The translations under genes and the position numbers were made by a program. 64,000 nucleotides of DNA from CADCTQ01 sp963844325 (GTDB lineage: Bacteria; Bacteroidota; Bacteroidia; Cytophagales; 172606-1): contig CAWJNV010000002.1 in the NCBI GenBank assembly GCA_963844325.1, forward strand, positions 6,510,001 through 6,574,000, given 5' to 3'. Each line of letters begins with the position of its first letter. Within the stretch, counting starts at the first letter, position 1. This document shows, in pieces, positions 17,272 through 25,347 of this stretch. The notes below the pieces were generated by a model. That model searched no databases and was not told the DNA's origin. It saw only the letters and a list, made by a program, of their open reading frames with translations.

Positions 17272-18174
17272 TTACACCGAATCCATGGCTACTTTTTCGG
17301 CCCGGTTGAACACCAGCAGGCCCCACGCCAGCACCACCAGCATGAGCCCGGTGCTGTAGGCCAGGGAGCCCCACGAAAAGCTGCCCGTCCCCAGCCAGCT
17401 GTACCGGAACGCTTCCACGATGGGGGTCATGGGGTTGAGGAGGATTACCTGCCGGGCCCATCCCGACACCTTCGAAAGCGGGTAGATGATGGGGGTGGCG
17501 AACATCAGCAGGCGCATGCTCACGTTGACCAGCTTCTGGAGGTCACGATACTTGATGGTAACCGACGACAGCAGGGTGCCGAAGCCCAGCGCCAGCCCGG
17601 CCGTCACGAGCACCAGCAGGGGGGTGAGCAGGGCGTACGGGGTGAGGCGGATGGGCGCCCCCTGCGCGTAGTACACGACCATCAGCACCAGAAACAACGC
17701 CATCTGCAGGCCCAGGGCAATCATGTTGGTCAGGATCGTAGCAATAGGGGCCACCAGGCGCGGAAAGTACACTTTGCCGAAAATGCCGGCGTTGACGTTA
17801 AAGGTGCCGGACGTTTGCAGCAATCCGTTGGCGAAGAAGGTCCACAGGGTGATGCCGGGCAGGTAGAACAGGATGCGGGGCATGCCCTCGGTAGAAATCC
17901 GGGCCACAAACCCGAAGATGAACGCGTAGGTCAGGGTTGTCACCAGCGGCTCGGTGAGGTGCCACACGGGTCCCAGGATGGTTTGCTTGTATGACGATAC
18001 GAAGTCACGCCGCACAATCAGGCTTACCAGGTCCCGGTACCGCCAAATCTCCCGGAGGTTAATGTCCAGGAACCGCGGGTTGGCCTGGATGTCCATCGTC
18101 CAGTCATCGTCGGGCGGGGCCGTACGGGCCGGTGGGTCGGGAGGCAGGGTAGTCTTTACTGAATCAGTAATCAT
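17272..18174 (-). CDS. wzm: ABC transporter permease for polysaccharide/O-antigen export (Wzm)
   Basis: A 300-residue ABC-2 type permease. After a proline-rich cytosolic N-terminus comes the conserved RDLVSLIVRRDFVSSYKQT amphipathic region, then six hydrophobic segments from LGPVWHLTEPLVTTLTY to LMLVVLAWGLLVF. The loop KYRDLQKLVNVSMRLLMF is typical of Wzm/TagG. ATG at 18174 was chosen because a longer frame would overlap the kdsD gene with non-homologous sequence. It forms the transmembrane channel for the Wzt ATPase and shows that this locus uses the ABC-transporter route, not Wzx/Wzy. Confidence 0.92.
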   Translation of the reverse strand: MITDSVKTTLPPDPPARTAPPDDDWTMDIQANPRFLDINLREIWRYRDLVSLIVRRDFVSSYKQTILGPVWHLTEPLVTTLTYAFIFGFVARISTEGMPRILFYLPGITLWTFFANGLLQTSGTFNVNAGIFGKVYFPRLVAPIATILTNMIALGLQMALFLVLMVVYYAQGAPIRLTPYALLTPLLVLVTAGLALGFGTLLSSVTIKYRDLQKLVNVSMRLLMFATPIIYPLSKVSGWARQVILLNPMTPIVEAFRYSWLGTGSFSWGSLAYSTGLMLVVLAWGLLVFNRAEKVAMDSV

Positions 18175-18262
18175 TGGGAAGCGGCGGTTGTTTCTGCCAT
18201 GCACACAAATCGTCCGGAGCAGGCCGGATTGGCATTCCTTTTTGTGTCCCTGGCCTTCAAAG

Positions 18263-19252
18263 TTACAGTTTTCCGATAATATCGTGGATGTGAATGAGGC
18301 CCGCCACGCGGCCCGCTTCATCGACCACGGGCAGCACGGTGATCTGCGCCGACCGCTTTTCCATGAGTTGCAGGGCGTCGTAGGCCAGCATGTGGGGGTG
18401 GGCCACCACGGGCCGGGCCGTCATGATCCGGGCCGCGGTGAGCGACTCGAACTGGTCCACGGGGAACTTCTGGGCCAGCCGCCGCAGGTCGCCGTCGGTG
18501 ATGATGCCCAGCAGCGTGCCGTCGGGTTCGGTTACCGAAATGGCGCCCAGGTTGCCCTTGCTGATGCGGTCGATGATCTGGCTCCAGCGGGTGTCGGCGG
18601 GCGTGGTGGGGTTGCGGTCGCCGGTGTGCATGAGGTCGGCCACCTTGAGGGCCAGCCGCTTGCCCAGCTTGCCGGCCGGGTGGTTGATGGCGAAGTGTTC
18701 GGTGGTGATGCCCTTCACGGTCATCAGCGTCATGGCCAGGGCGTCGCCCACGGCCAGGGCCACGGTGGTGCTGGTGGTGGGCGCCAGGTTGAGCGGGCAG
18801 GCCTCGCGGCTGATCGAGGCGTCGAGCACGGCGTAGGCGTGGGCCGCCAGCGTGGACCGGATGTTGCCCACAATGGCAATGAGGGGTACTTTGCGCAGTT
18901 GCAGGTGCGGCAGCAGGGCCACGATCTCGTCGGTGGCGCCGCTGTTGGAAATGGCAATCACCACGTCGCGGCTGTCCACCAGGCCCAGGTCGCCGTGCAC
19001 GGCGTCGGAAGCGTGCAGGTGAATGGCCGGCGTACCGGTGCTCGACAGGGTAGCGGCAATCTTGTGGGCCACAATGCCCGACTTGCCCACGCCCAGCACC
19101 ACGGCTTTGCCCCGGCAGTTGAGCAGCAGGTTAAGGGCCTTTTCCGTCTGCTCCGGATCGAGTTGTTCGGTGCAGCGCCGGATGGAATCGGCTTCCACCT
19201 GCATGCAATGGAGTACGTGCCGGTGGAGGGAAAGGGAAGTGTCGGTAGGCAT
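18263..19252 (-). CDS. kdsD: D-arabinose-5-phosphate isomerase (KpsF/GutQ family)
   Basis: A 329-residue cytosolic isomerase converting ribulose-5-phosphate to arabinose-5-phosphate, the entry step of KDO synthesis. Residues about 48-180 form the SIS sugar-isomerase domain with VVLGVGKSGIVAHK at 51-64 and HASDAVHGDLG at 80-90. Two CBS domains follow (ITDGDLRR and the terminal VAGLIHIHDIIGKL). Length and layout match KdsD. It is the first gene of the minus-strand polysaccharide run, divergent from kdsA, and a -7 box lies just upstream. Confidence 0.94.
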   Translation of the reverse strand: MPTDTSLSLHRHVLHCMQVEADSIRRCTEQLDPEQTEKALNLLLNCRGKAVVLGVGKSGIVAHKIAATLSSTGTPAIHLHASDAVHGDLGLVDSRDVVIAISNSGATDEIVALLPHLQLRKVPLIAIVGNIRSTLAAHAYAVLDASISREACPLNLAPTTSTTVALAVGDALAMTLMTVKGITTEHFAINHPAGKLGKRLALKVADLMHTGDRNPTTPADTRWSQIIDRISKGNLGAISVTEPDGTLLGIITDGDLRRLAQKFPVDQFESLTAARIMTARPVVAHPHMLAYDALQLMEKRSAQITVLPVVDEAGRVAGLIHIHDIIGKL

Positions 19253-19271
19253 AAAAAATTAACGCGAACGG

Positions 19272-19279
19272 CAAAGGTA
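19272..19279 (-). promoter_or_regulatory. Candidate -7 box for kdsD
   Basis: Minus-strand TACCTTTG, an exact TAnnTTTG match, ends 19 nt before the kdsD ATG and implies a very short leader. No TTTG is seen at the expected -33 position. Confidence 0.45.
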
Positions 19280-19303
19280 GGGTATTTTCGTTGTTCGTTG
19301 CCC

Positions 19304-19405
19304 GTTAGTAGTCATTGGTCATTGGTCAGTAGTCATTGGGCAGTACGCGGCAGGCAACTTACGCGTACCTACCAATGACCAATGACCATTGACCAATGAC
19401 TACTG
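19304..19405. repeat. Heptad-repeat hairpin between divergent kdsD and kdsA
   Basis: Both arms are made of 7-mers related to GTCATTG and GTCAGTA; the right arm is the reverse complement of the left. The centre carries ACTTACGCGTAC at 19357-19368. The same arms and centre recur at 24354-24433 and 55836-55947. It occupies most of the divergent promoter region, immediately upstream of kdsA. Confidence 0.8.
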
Positions 19406-19436
19406 TCGAAGCACTGAATTGCCTAACTTGCCGGTC

Positions 19437-20243
19437 ATGCAGATTCCCAACCTACAGCATACCGGCTCGGGCAACTTTTTCCTCATTGCCGGGCCCTGCG
19501 CCATCGAGGGCCGCGACATGGCCCTGCAAATCGCCGAACGGGTCAAAGCCATTGCCGACCGGCTCCAAATTCCCTACATCTTCAAGGGCTCCTTCCGGAA
19601 GGCCAACCGGACCAAGCGTGACTCCTTCACCGGCATCGGCGACGAGGCGGCGCTGGACATCCTGCGCGAAGTGGGCCAAACTTTCGGCATCCCGACGCTC
19701 ACCGACATCCACGAATCCGACGACGCGGCCCTGGCGGCTCCGTACGTGGACGTGCTGCAGATTCCCGCCTTCCTCTGCCGGCAAACGGAACTACTGGTGG
19801 CCGCCGCCGAAACGGGCAAGGTGGTGAACGTGAAGAAAGGGCAGTTCATGTCGGGGGCCGGCATGCGCTTTGCGGTCGAAAAAATCCAGTCGTGCGGCAA
19901 CCCCAACGTGATCCTCACCGACCGGGGCAACAGCTTCGGCTACTCCGACCTGGTGGTGGACTTCCGCAACATTCCCGAAATGCAATCCTTCGGCGTGCCG
20001 GTGGTGATGGACTGTACGCATTCGCTCCAGCAACCCAACCAGGCCTCGGGCGTCACCGGCGGCCGCCCCGCCCTGATTGCCACCATTGCCAAAGCCGCCA
20101 TTGCCACCGGCGCCGACGGCCTGTTCATCGAAACGCACCCCCGCCCCCTGGAAGCCAAATCCGACGCGGCCAACATGCTGCCCCTCGCCGAACTGGAAAG
20201 CCTGCTGGAAAAACTGGTGCGGATCAGGCAGGTGGTGGTGTAG
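19437..20243 (+). CDS. kdsA: 3-deoxy-8-phosphooctulonate (KDO-8-P) synthase
   Basis: A 268-residue enzyme condensing arabinose-5-phosphate with phosphoenolpyruvate. Motifs: FFLIAGPCAIEG at 14-25, FKGSFRKANRTKRDS, QIPAFLCRQTELL, NVKKGQF, and THSLQQPNQASGVTGG. Cys21 in GPCAIE corresponds to the metal-ligand cysteine of the Aquifex-type, metal-dependent class; the metal-independent enterobacterial class has Asn there. ATG at 19437 is preferred over an in-frame ATG 48 nt upstream, which would add residues encoded by the repeat. It works with kdsD on the other side of the divergent region. Confidence 0.95.
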   Translation: MQIPNLQHTGSGNFFLIAGPCAIEGRDMALQIAERVKAIADRLQIPYIFKGSFRKANRTKRDSFTGIGDEAALDILREVGQTFGIPTLTDIHESDDAALAAPYVDVLQIPAFLCRQTELLVAAAETGKVVNVKKGQFMSGAGMRFAVEKIQSCGNPNVILTDRGNSFGYSDLVVDFRNIPEMQSFGVPVVMDCTHSLQQPNQASGVTGGRPALIATIAKAAIATGADGLFIETHPRPLEAKSDAANMLPLAELESLLEKLVRIRQVVV

Positions 20244-20312
20244 GGTTGGATGGCTGAATGGTTGTATGGTTGATTGTTATATGGCCATATAACCATACAG
20301 CCATTCAACCCT
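20241..20312. repeat. Octad-repeat hairpin between convergent kdsA and kdsC-like genes
   Basis: An imperfect palindrome centred on ATATGGCCATAT, with arms built of 8-mers such as ATGGCTGA, ATGGTTGT and ATGGTTGA. The kdsA stop TAG is immediately at its left edge, and the TGA stop of the minus-strand phosphatase gene lies inside its right arm (GGT TGA ATG GCT). It is probably transcribed from both sides and may act as a bidirectional terminator, although no U-tract is present. Confidence 0.8.
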
Positions 20313-20784
20313 CCCCTAAGTACTTCTCCATAATCAGCTCCGCAAACTCCCGCACGGCGCCTTCCCCGCCGCGTTTTTCGAGGTGGATGATGTTGGGAAT
20401 GGCTTTTACTTTGGGCAGGGCGTTGGCCGGGCAGGCCGCCAGGCCCACGTTCGAGAGCAGTTCGAGGCAGTTGATGTCGTCGCCGATGTAGGCCGTTTCG
20501 GCCAGGCTGATGTTTTCCTTGGCGCAGATTTCCCGGGCGGCGTCCAGCTTTTTCCAGGTGCCCTGGTAGAGGTAGTCGATCTTCAGCTTGGCGGCGCGGC
20601 GCTCCACCATCCTGGTCGATTCGGAGGTGATGAAGCCCGTTTTGACGCCCCGCTGCATGAGCAGCCGGATGCCCATGCCGTCGTGCGTGTTGAACTTCTT
20701 GAACTCGTCGCCGCTCTCGGTGTAGTACATGCCGGCGTCCGTCAGCACGCCGTCCACGTCGGTAAGGAATAGTTTGATGGTCAT
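20305..20784 (-). CDS. kdsC: KdsC-type HAD phosphatase (KDO-8-P or nonulosonate-9-P phosphatase)
   Basis: A 159-residue HAD-IIIA phosphatase of tetramer-forming C0 type. The nucleophile motif is FLTDVDGVLTDAG at 6-18 (Asp8 and Asp10), motif II is GFITSES and the metal motif is YIGDDINCLELL. The length is normal for KdsC. It is the last gene of the operon that begins with the NeuB-like synthase, so it may dephosphorylate a nonulosonate-9-phosphate, as the Bacteroides KDN-9-phosphate phosphatase does, instead of or in addition to KDO-8-P. The stop codon is supplied by the adjacent repeat element. Confidence 0.88.
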   Translation of the reverse strand: MTIKLFLTDVDGVLTDAGMYYTESGDEFKKFNTHDGMGIRLLMQRGVKTGFITSESTRMVERRAAKLKIDYLYQGTWKKLDAAREICAKENISLAETAYIGDDINCLELLSNVGLAACPANALPKVKAIPNIIHLEKRGGEGAVREFAELIMEKYLGEG

Positions 20785-20793
20785 AGAAAATGG

Positions 20794-20941
20794 GGGTTGA
20801 ATGGCTGTATGGTTGAATGGCTATATGGCTGTATGGTTGATTGTTATATGGTTGCATGGTTGATCTCTTCGCCGTCCAGCCATATCAGCCATACAGCCAT
20901 TCAACCATATAACAATCAACCATCCGACCATATAACCCTCA
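20794..20941. repeat. Octad-repeat hairpin between SDR and kdsC-like genes
   Basis: A left arm of ATGGCTGT/ATGGTTGA units (20797-20864) and a complementary right arm (about 20876-20941), separated by a short unrelated centre. It lies between two co-directional genes, so the transcript would fold into a long hairpin just upstream of the phosphatase ORF. The same units occur at 20241-20312 and 38689-38798. Confidence 0.75.
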
Positions 20942-20949
20942 GCCCTGTG

Positions 20950-21783
20950 TTACCAGGCCGTCCAGCCGCCGTCCACCACCATCACCGAGCCGGTCATGTA
21001 GCTGGAGGCGTCGGAGGCCAGGAAGAGGAACGGGCCGTCCAGTTCCGACCGTTCGCACATGCGGCCCAGCGGCGAGTACTTGCTGAAGTTGCGCAGAAAC
21101 TTCTCCTCGTGGTCGTTGTAGATGCCGTGCGGCACAATGGCGTTGCAGCGGATGCCCTCCCGGGCGTAAAAGGTGGCGATGTAGCGGGTAAAGTTGGGAA
21201 TGAACGACTTGGTGGCAATGTAATCCACCGGCTTGTAGCGGATCGGCTCGCCGTCGCCGTAGTCGTAGAGCCCCTGGTTGGGCGCCACCAGCGAATACGT
21301 AGAAGCCACGTTGATGATGTTGCCGCTTCCCTGCCCGAGCATCTGCCGGCACACGGCCTGCGTAATGCGCACCGTGCCCGTCAGGTTCACCTCGATGGAC
21401 TTTTGCAGCAGTTCGATGGGGTACTGCTCAAACCGGCTGGCGTTGACCGTATCCTGGTGGTGCTTGTCGAACTTGGCGTCGATGGCCGCGTTGTTGATGA
21501 GCACGTCCACCCGGCCGAAGCGGGCCACGCTTTCGCGCAGGCAATCGGCAATGCTGGCCTCGTTGGTGATGTCGAGGGGCACGGCCAGGAAGGCGTCTTC
21601 CGGGAACTGCGCGGCCAGGGCCTCCCGCACGCCGGGCAGGGCCGCCTGGTTGACGTCGGCCATGATTACTTTGGCGCCGTGTTCGAGCAGGCTCCGGCCC
21701 ACCTCCCGGCCGATCAGCCCGAAAGCCCCCGTCAGCAGGACTACTTTGTTTTCTACCGATACTGCGTGTTTGTGGTCTGGCAT
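20950..21783 (-). CDS. SDR family oxidoreductase (PtmA-like)
   Basis: A 277-residue classical SDR. LLTGAFGLIGREVG near 15-28 is the cofactor motif, NNAAID is motif II, the catalytic serine lies in INVASTYS and Y-x3-K is in YIATK. The C-terminal YMTGSVMVVDGGW is the typical end of the family. SDRs of this type (PtmA in Campylobacter) accompany nonulosonate synthase and CMP-transferase genes, which fits the operon here. The exact substrate is unknown; a sugar or acyl precursor is likely. Confidence 0.85.
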   Translation of the reverse strand: MPDHKHAVSVENKVVLLTGAFGLIGREVGRSLLEHGAKVIMADVNQAALPGVREALAAQFPEDAFLAVPLDITNEASIADCLRESVARFGRVDVLINNAAIDAKFDKHHQDTVNASRFEQYPIELLQKSIEVNLTGTVRITQAVCRQMLGQGSGNIINVASTYSLVAPNQGLYDYGDGEPIRYKPVDYIATKSFIPNFTRYIATFYAREGIRCNAIVPHGIYNDHEEKFLRNFSKYSPLGRMCERSELDGPFLFLASDASSYMTGSVMVVDGGWTAW

Positions 21784-21786
21784 GGG

Positions 21787-22626
21787 TTAAGCGGTTTTGC
21801 GGGCCACCACCGTAAGGGTGCGGCCACTGAATGAATGGGTAAGGCCGAGGCCGGCCACCAGCCGCCGGGCGATTTTCCGCAACGGCGCCGGCGCCCCGTG
21901 CAGGAGCCGTTCGGATACGTATCTTTTTACGTCCAGCACCGCGAAGCCGTGGCCGGCCAGGAGGCGGCGCAGGCTTTTCTCCGAAAAGTACGAGATGTGA
22001 AAGGGCAGGTACGCCGGCCAGCCGTCCCCGTACGAGCGGCGGTCGTAGCTGTCGTGGTCGGGCACCCGCACGTACAGCAGGCCATCGGGGGCGCAGAGGC
22101 GGTGCAGGGTGCGCATCGCCGCCGGCAGATCGGTAAAGTGCTCCAGCACGTGGTTGAGCATCACCACGTCGTAGGTGGCATCCGCCGGGGCGCCCTCAAT
22201 GCCCCGGTTGATCATCGGCACTTCGAGCTTTTCGGTGGCAAAGCGGCACGAGGCCACCGACGTTTCCAGGCCCGTCACGCGCAGGTCGCGCCGCTGGAGG
22301 GCCTTGAGGGCAAACCCGCCGCCGGGACCGATTTCGAGCAGCGTCTGGCCGGGTTTCACGTAGGGAGCCAGGTGGGGATAGTGCAGCCGGTCGTTCTGCG
22401 CTACCCGCCCGTCGATGGCCGCGCGGGTAATGGTGTGGTAGTCGTAATCCATGTGCGTGGCAAAGTACAGCGGCGAGTTGTACAAGGCGTCGAGTTCGGC
22501 CGGCGAAGGGATGGGGTCCACCACGCCGTAGCGGCACGCCGCGCACTGGTGCACGCGGAACGTGCCGTTGTCGAAGGGCGTGGTGAAGGCCCGGTGGCCG
22601 CACACGGTACAGGTAAAATCTTTCAC
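21787..22626 (-). CDS. Zinc-ribbon class I SAM-dependent methyltransferase
   Basis: A 279-residue protein starting at GTG 22626, whose GTGA overlaps the stop of the upstream oxidoreductase by 4 nt. That overlap decides the start, since the longer frame is a shadow. Residues 6-31 form a CxxC...CxxC zinc ribbon (CTVC at 6-9, CAAC at 28-31). Then comes TLLEIGPGGGFAL as SAM motif I and VMLNHVLEHFTD as motif IV. Such zinc-ribbon methyltransferases are common in sugar operons and methylate nucleotide-activated or lipid-linked sugars. The stop lies 3 nt from the SDR start. Confidence 0.87.
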   Translation of the reverse strand: MKDFTCTVCGHRAFTTPFDNGTFRVHQCAACRYGVVDPIPSPAELDALYNSPLYFATHMDYDYHTITRAAIDGRVAQNDRLHYPHLAPYVKPGQTLLEIGPGGGFALKALQRRDLRVTGLETSVASCRFATEKLEVPMINRGIEGAPADATYDVVMLNHVLEHFTDLPAAMRTLHRLCAPDGLLYVRVPDHDSYDRRSYGDGWPAYLPFHISYFSEKSLRRLLAGHGFAVLDVKRYVSERLLHGAPAPLRKIARRLVAGLGLTHSFSGRTLTVVARKTA

Positions 22627-23591
22627 AATCGGTTGCACAGGTTGATGATGCGTTCGGACTGCTCGATCTGGGCCCGCGCCTCGGCGGGGTCGAACGAGGC
22701 GATCTTGCGGAAAAAATGTACGGTCTGGTCCACGAACAGCTGGTTGCGGTCGAAGCCTTCCCGGCTGCGCACCTCTTCCCCCGCCGGGGTGCTGATCTTC
22801 AATGCGTTGGCGTAATAGTCGAAGCGGACCGCGCCCGACTCGAAGGCGAAGTGCAGGTACCGCACGGCGGGCTGCTCGAAAAAGTTGAGGTGCACGTGCC
22901 CGGTGGCGCCGTCGGCGAATTGCAGCAGGAAGTCGGCGCCGGCCTCTACGTCCACTTCCAGCGCCGGGGCGCGGTTGGGCAGGGCGCAGTGGCCCGTCAG
23001 CGGCGACGGGGCCAGCCACAGCACCAGGTCCAGGTCGTGGCTCAGCGTGAGGGCGGCGCCGCCCCCCAGTTCCCTGCGGGCCGCGTACGAGGTGCGGTAG
23101 TCCTCCCAGGGGTGCCAGTTGGGCAGGTATTCGCCCCAGCGGGTGGTAAACGACAACAGCCGCCCGTACCGCCCTTCGTCGATGATGGCTTTAAGTTCCT
23201 GCACCAGCGGGTGGAAGCGCATCATGTAGCCCACCTGCACGTACACGCCCCGCCGGGCCGCCACGTCTTTGAGTTTGTCGAGCCCTTCGACCGTGTGCGA
23301 GAGGGGTTTTTCGATCAGCAGGTGCAGGCCCGCCTCCGCGCAGGCCAGGGCCTGCGGCAGGTGCTGGGCGGTGGGCGAGGTAATGAACGCCGCCTTTGGC
23401 CGCAGGGCCAGGGCTTCGGCAAAGTCGGTCACCACGCGCACCACGCCCGGGTCGAGGGTGCGGAAGGGCAGGTTGCGCTGCCGGTACGCCACCAGGTTGC
23501 GGTAGCCCAGGGCCAGCAGGTTGCGCAGGTGCCGCTCCCCCACGGAGCCGGCGCCCACGATCAGGATGGGATCAGTCGGTTGAATCATCAA
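22623..23591 (-). CDS. Gfo/Idh/MocA family oxidoreductase
   Basis: A 322-residue NAD(P)-dependent dehydrogenase. ILIVGAGSVGERHLRNL at 9-25 is the Rossmann loop, LLIEKPLSHTVEG near 90-103 holds the EKP motif with the catalytic lysine, and a C-terminal alpha/beta domain contains GGGAALTLSHDLDL with the histidine-aspartate pair. The gene overlaps neuA by 20 nt upstream and the methyltransferase by 4 nt downstream. In sugar loci this family oxidises or reduces nucleotide sugars; here it may act on a nonulosonate or its precursor. Confidence 0.88.
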   Translation of the reverse strand: MMIQPTDPILIVGAGSVGERHLRNLLALGYRNLVAYRQRNLPFRTLDPGVVRVVTDFAEALALRPKAAFITSPTAQHLPQALACAEAGLHLLIEKPLSHTVEGLDKLKDVAARRGVYVQVGYMMRFHPLVQELKAIIDEGRYGRLLSFTTRWGEYLPNWHPWEDYRTSYAARRELGGGAALTLSHDLDLVLWLAPSPLTGHCALPNRAPALEVDVEAGADFLLQFADGATGHVHLNFFEQPAVRYLHFAFESGAVRFDYYANALKISTPAGEEVRSREGFDRNQLFVDQTVHFFRKIASFDPAEARAQIEQSERIINLCNRL

Positions 23592-24345
23592 ATTTTACGC
23601 AATCGGTGTGGCGCATCACCCGCGCGGCGCGCTCAAAACTGTCCAGGTCGTCGATGTCCACCGCGTGCTGGTTGTCGATCACGTACGGCAGGATGAGCCC
23701 GCCGGTCATCGAACCGGATTCGAGCAGCGTTTCGCGGCGCATGATGTCGAGGGTGCCGGTTTGCCAGTAGGTGCGGGGCAGGTGCTGGCGCGGTTCGTTG
23801 AAAGGCTCCTTCACGTCGGGCAGTTGCAGCAGCGGCCGCATGGGCTGGCCGGGGGCGTCTACCCACCACATCTTGAAGGGCGTAATGGGCGACGGGGTGA
23901 CGGCCCGCAGGCTGGTGGCAGTCGGGTGGCCGGCCAGCAGCCGGATGCCTTCGGAGAGGTCGGCAGCGAAGCGCACCGGCGAGGTGGGGCGCAGCTGCAC
24001 TACCAGGTCGGGCACGTACCCCTCGCGTTCGGCCAGCCAGTGCAGGGCGTGCTGAAACACTTCCAGGTCGCGGCTCAGGTCGGCGGCCAGTTCGGCGGGG
24101 CGCAGGAAGGGCACCTCCGCGCCGTACTGCCGGGCCACGGCCGCAATGGCTTCGGAATCGGTGGTCACCAGCGTACGGTCCACGAGGGGGCACTGCAACC
24201 CGGCCCGGATGCTGTAGGCAATGAGCGGATGGCCCAGCAACGGCAGGATGTTCTTGTTGGGCAGGCCTTTGCTCCCGCCCCGGGCCGGCACCAGGGCCAG
24301 TACTTTCTTCCCGTTTACCATGTCAAAAAGTTGAGGGCTATACAA
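23572..24345 (-). CDS. neuA: Acylneuraminate (nonulosonate) cytidylyltransferase
   Basis: A 257-residue CMP-sugar synthetase. VLALVPARGGSKGLPNKN at 15-32 is the CTP-binding signature of the NeuA/KdsB family, LVVQLRPTSPVR the acidic sugar-binding segment, and VIDNQHAVDIDDLDSF the C-terminal metal-binding region. The RxGSKG...N pattern and the terminal VDID fit the acylneuraminate branch better than KdsB. An internal ATG at 24321 (MVNGKKVLAL) is an alternative start. It activates the product of the adjacent NeuB-like enzyme as a CMP-sugar. Confidence 0.9.
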   Translation of the reverse strand: MYSPQLFDMVNGKKVLALVPARGGSKGLPNKNILPLLGHPLIAYSIRAGLQCPLVDRTLVTTDSEAIAAVARQYGAEVPFLRPAELAADLSRDLEVFQHALHWLAEREGYVPDLVVQLRPTSPVRFAADLSEGIRLLAGHPTATSLRAVTPSPITPFKMWWVDAPGQPMRPLLQLPDVKEPFNEPRQHLPRTYWQTGTLDIMRRETLLESGSMTGGLILPYVIDNQHAVDIDDLDSFERAARVMRHTDCVKFDDSTD

Positions 24346-24353
24346 CGGCTACC

Positions 24354-24433
24354 GGTGGTCATTGGTCAGTAGTCATTGGTCATTAGTTAGTACGCGGCAG
24401 ATGACTTACGCGTATCCACCAATGACTACTGAC
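24354..24433. repeat. Heptad-repeat hairpin between neuB-like and neuA genes
   Basis: Arms of GTCATTG/GTCAGTA units and the centre ACTTACGCGTAT at 24404-24415, closely matching the element at 19304-19405. It separates two co-directional genes of one operon. Confidence 0.78.
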
Positions 24434-24443
24434 AACTCACCCC

Positions 24444-25325
24444 TTACTTCGTCCGGTATTTGAGCTTGTCGCGCTGGAAGCTTTCGATTTCCAGGATTTC
24501 GGCGTCCTTGTAGCGCAGCGTCTCGTGGGTCTGGTGCAGGTTGCGGATGAGCTTCTGGAGGCCGGGCATTTCGAGGGAGGCGGCGTGGTCGGTGCCCTTC
24601 CAGGTGCGGTCTTTGGTGAAGTGCCGCTCGATCCAGTGGGCGCCGAGGGTGTAGGCCGCAATGTCGATGCCGATGCCCAGGTGGTGGCCCGAAAAACCGA
24701 CCGACTGCACCCGGCCGCCGTACCCGTCGTACAACCGCTTGATTTCGAGCAAACACACGTCCTTGAACGGCACCGGGTAGCCCGACGTGCACGAGTACAC
24801 GACCAGCCGCGATTGGGCCTGGCCGGTTTCCTCAAAAAATTGCACGACCAGTTCTTCTTCCTCGTGGGTGGTCATGCCGAACGACAGGTGCACGTCGCCG
24901 GCGTATTCGTCGCGCAGCAGGCGCAGCATTTCGAAGTGGTTGTTGCAGGCCGAAGGCACCTTGATGAAGTCGGGATTGAGTTCGATGATCTCCCGGGCGG
25001 AAGTCACGTCCCACACGGAGGTCGAGTACGTAATGCCGATGCTTTGGGCGTACGCCTTCAGTTCGGCGTGCTGGGCCTGGGTGAACTCCAGGTACTCGCG
25101 GTGCGCGCCGTAGGTGTTGCCGTAGGCGTGGTAAGGGTTGGGGTGGGGCGAATTGTACTGCGATTCGGTAAGCAGTTCCCGGGAGTGCCGCTTCTGAAAC
25201 TTGGCCACGTCGGCGCCGCAGGTTTTGGCCAGTTGAATCAGTTCCAAAGCTATTTCAAACTGCCCCATGTGGTTGCAGCCGATTTCGGCAATTACCTTGG
25301 GGGGCTGGTACTGGAAATCAAACAT
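24444..25325 (-). CDS. N-acetylneuraminate synthase family protein (NeuB-like, no SAF domain)
   Basis: A 293-residue PEP-condensing TIM-barrel synthase. VIAEIGCNHMGQ at 11-22, ADVAKFQK at 38-45, FIKVPSACNNH, YSCTSGYPVPF, GFSGHHLGIG and IERHFTKDRTWKGTDH correspond in order to the NeuB core. Canonical NeuB proteins continue with an antifreeze-like SAF domain of about 60 residues; this protein ends right after the barrel. It therefore may belong to the 9-phosphate-forming or KDN-type subgroup, in agreement with the phosphatase at the end of the operon. It is the first gene of the minus-strand unit. Confidence 0.88.
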   Translation of the reverse strand: MFDFQYQPPKVIAEIGCNHMGQFEIALELIQLAKTCGADVAKFQKRHSRELLTESQYNSPHPNPYHAYGNTYGAHREYLEFTQAQHAELKAYAQSIGITYSTSVWDVTSAREIIELNPDFIKVPSACNNHFEMLRLLRDEYAGDVHLSFGMTTHEEEELVVQFFEETGQAQSRLVVYSCTSGYPVPFKDVCLLEIKRLYDGYGGRVQSVGFSGHHLGIGIDIAAYTLGAHWIERHFTKDRTWKGTDHAASLEMPGLQKLIRNLHQTHETLRYKDAEILEIESFQRDKLKYRTK

Positions 25326-25347
25326 ACGTAGGTTGGTCTTTAGCCGG

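Noticed and set aside
22627..23019. N-terminal extension of the zinc-ribbon methyltransferase
   Set aside because: Overlaps the Gfo/Idh gene; GTG at 22626 in a GTGA overlap begins just before the CxxC motif.
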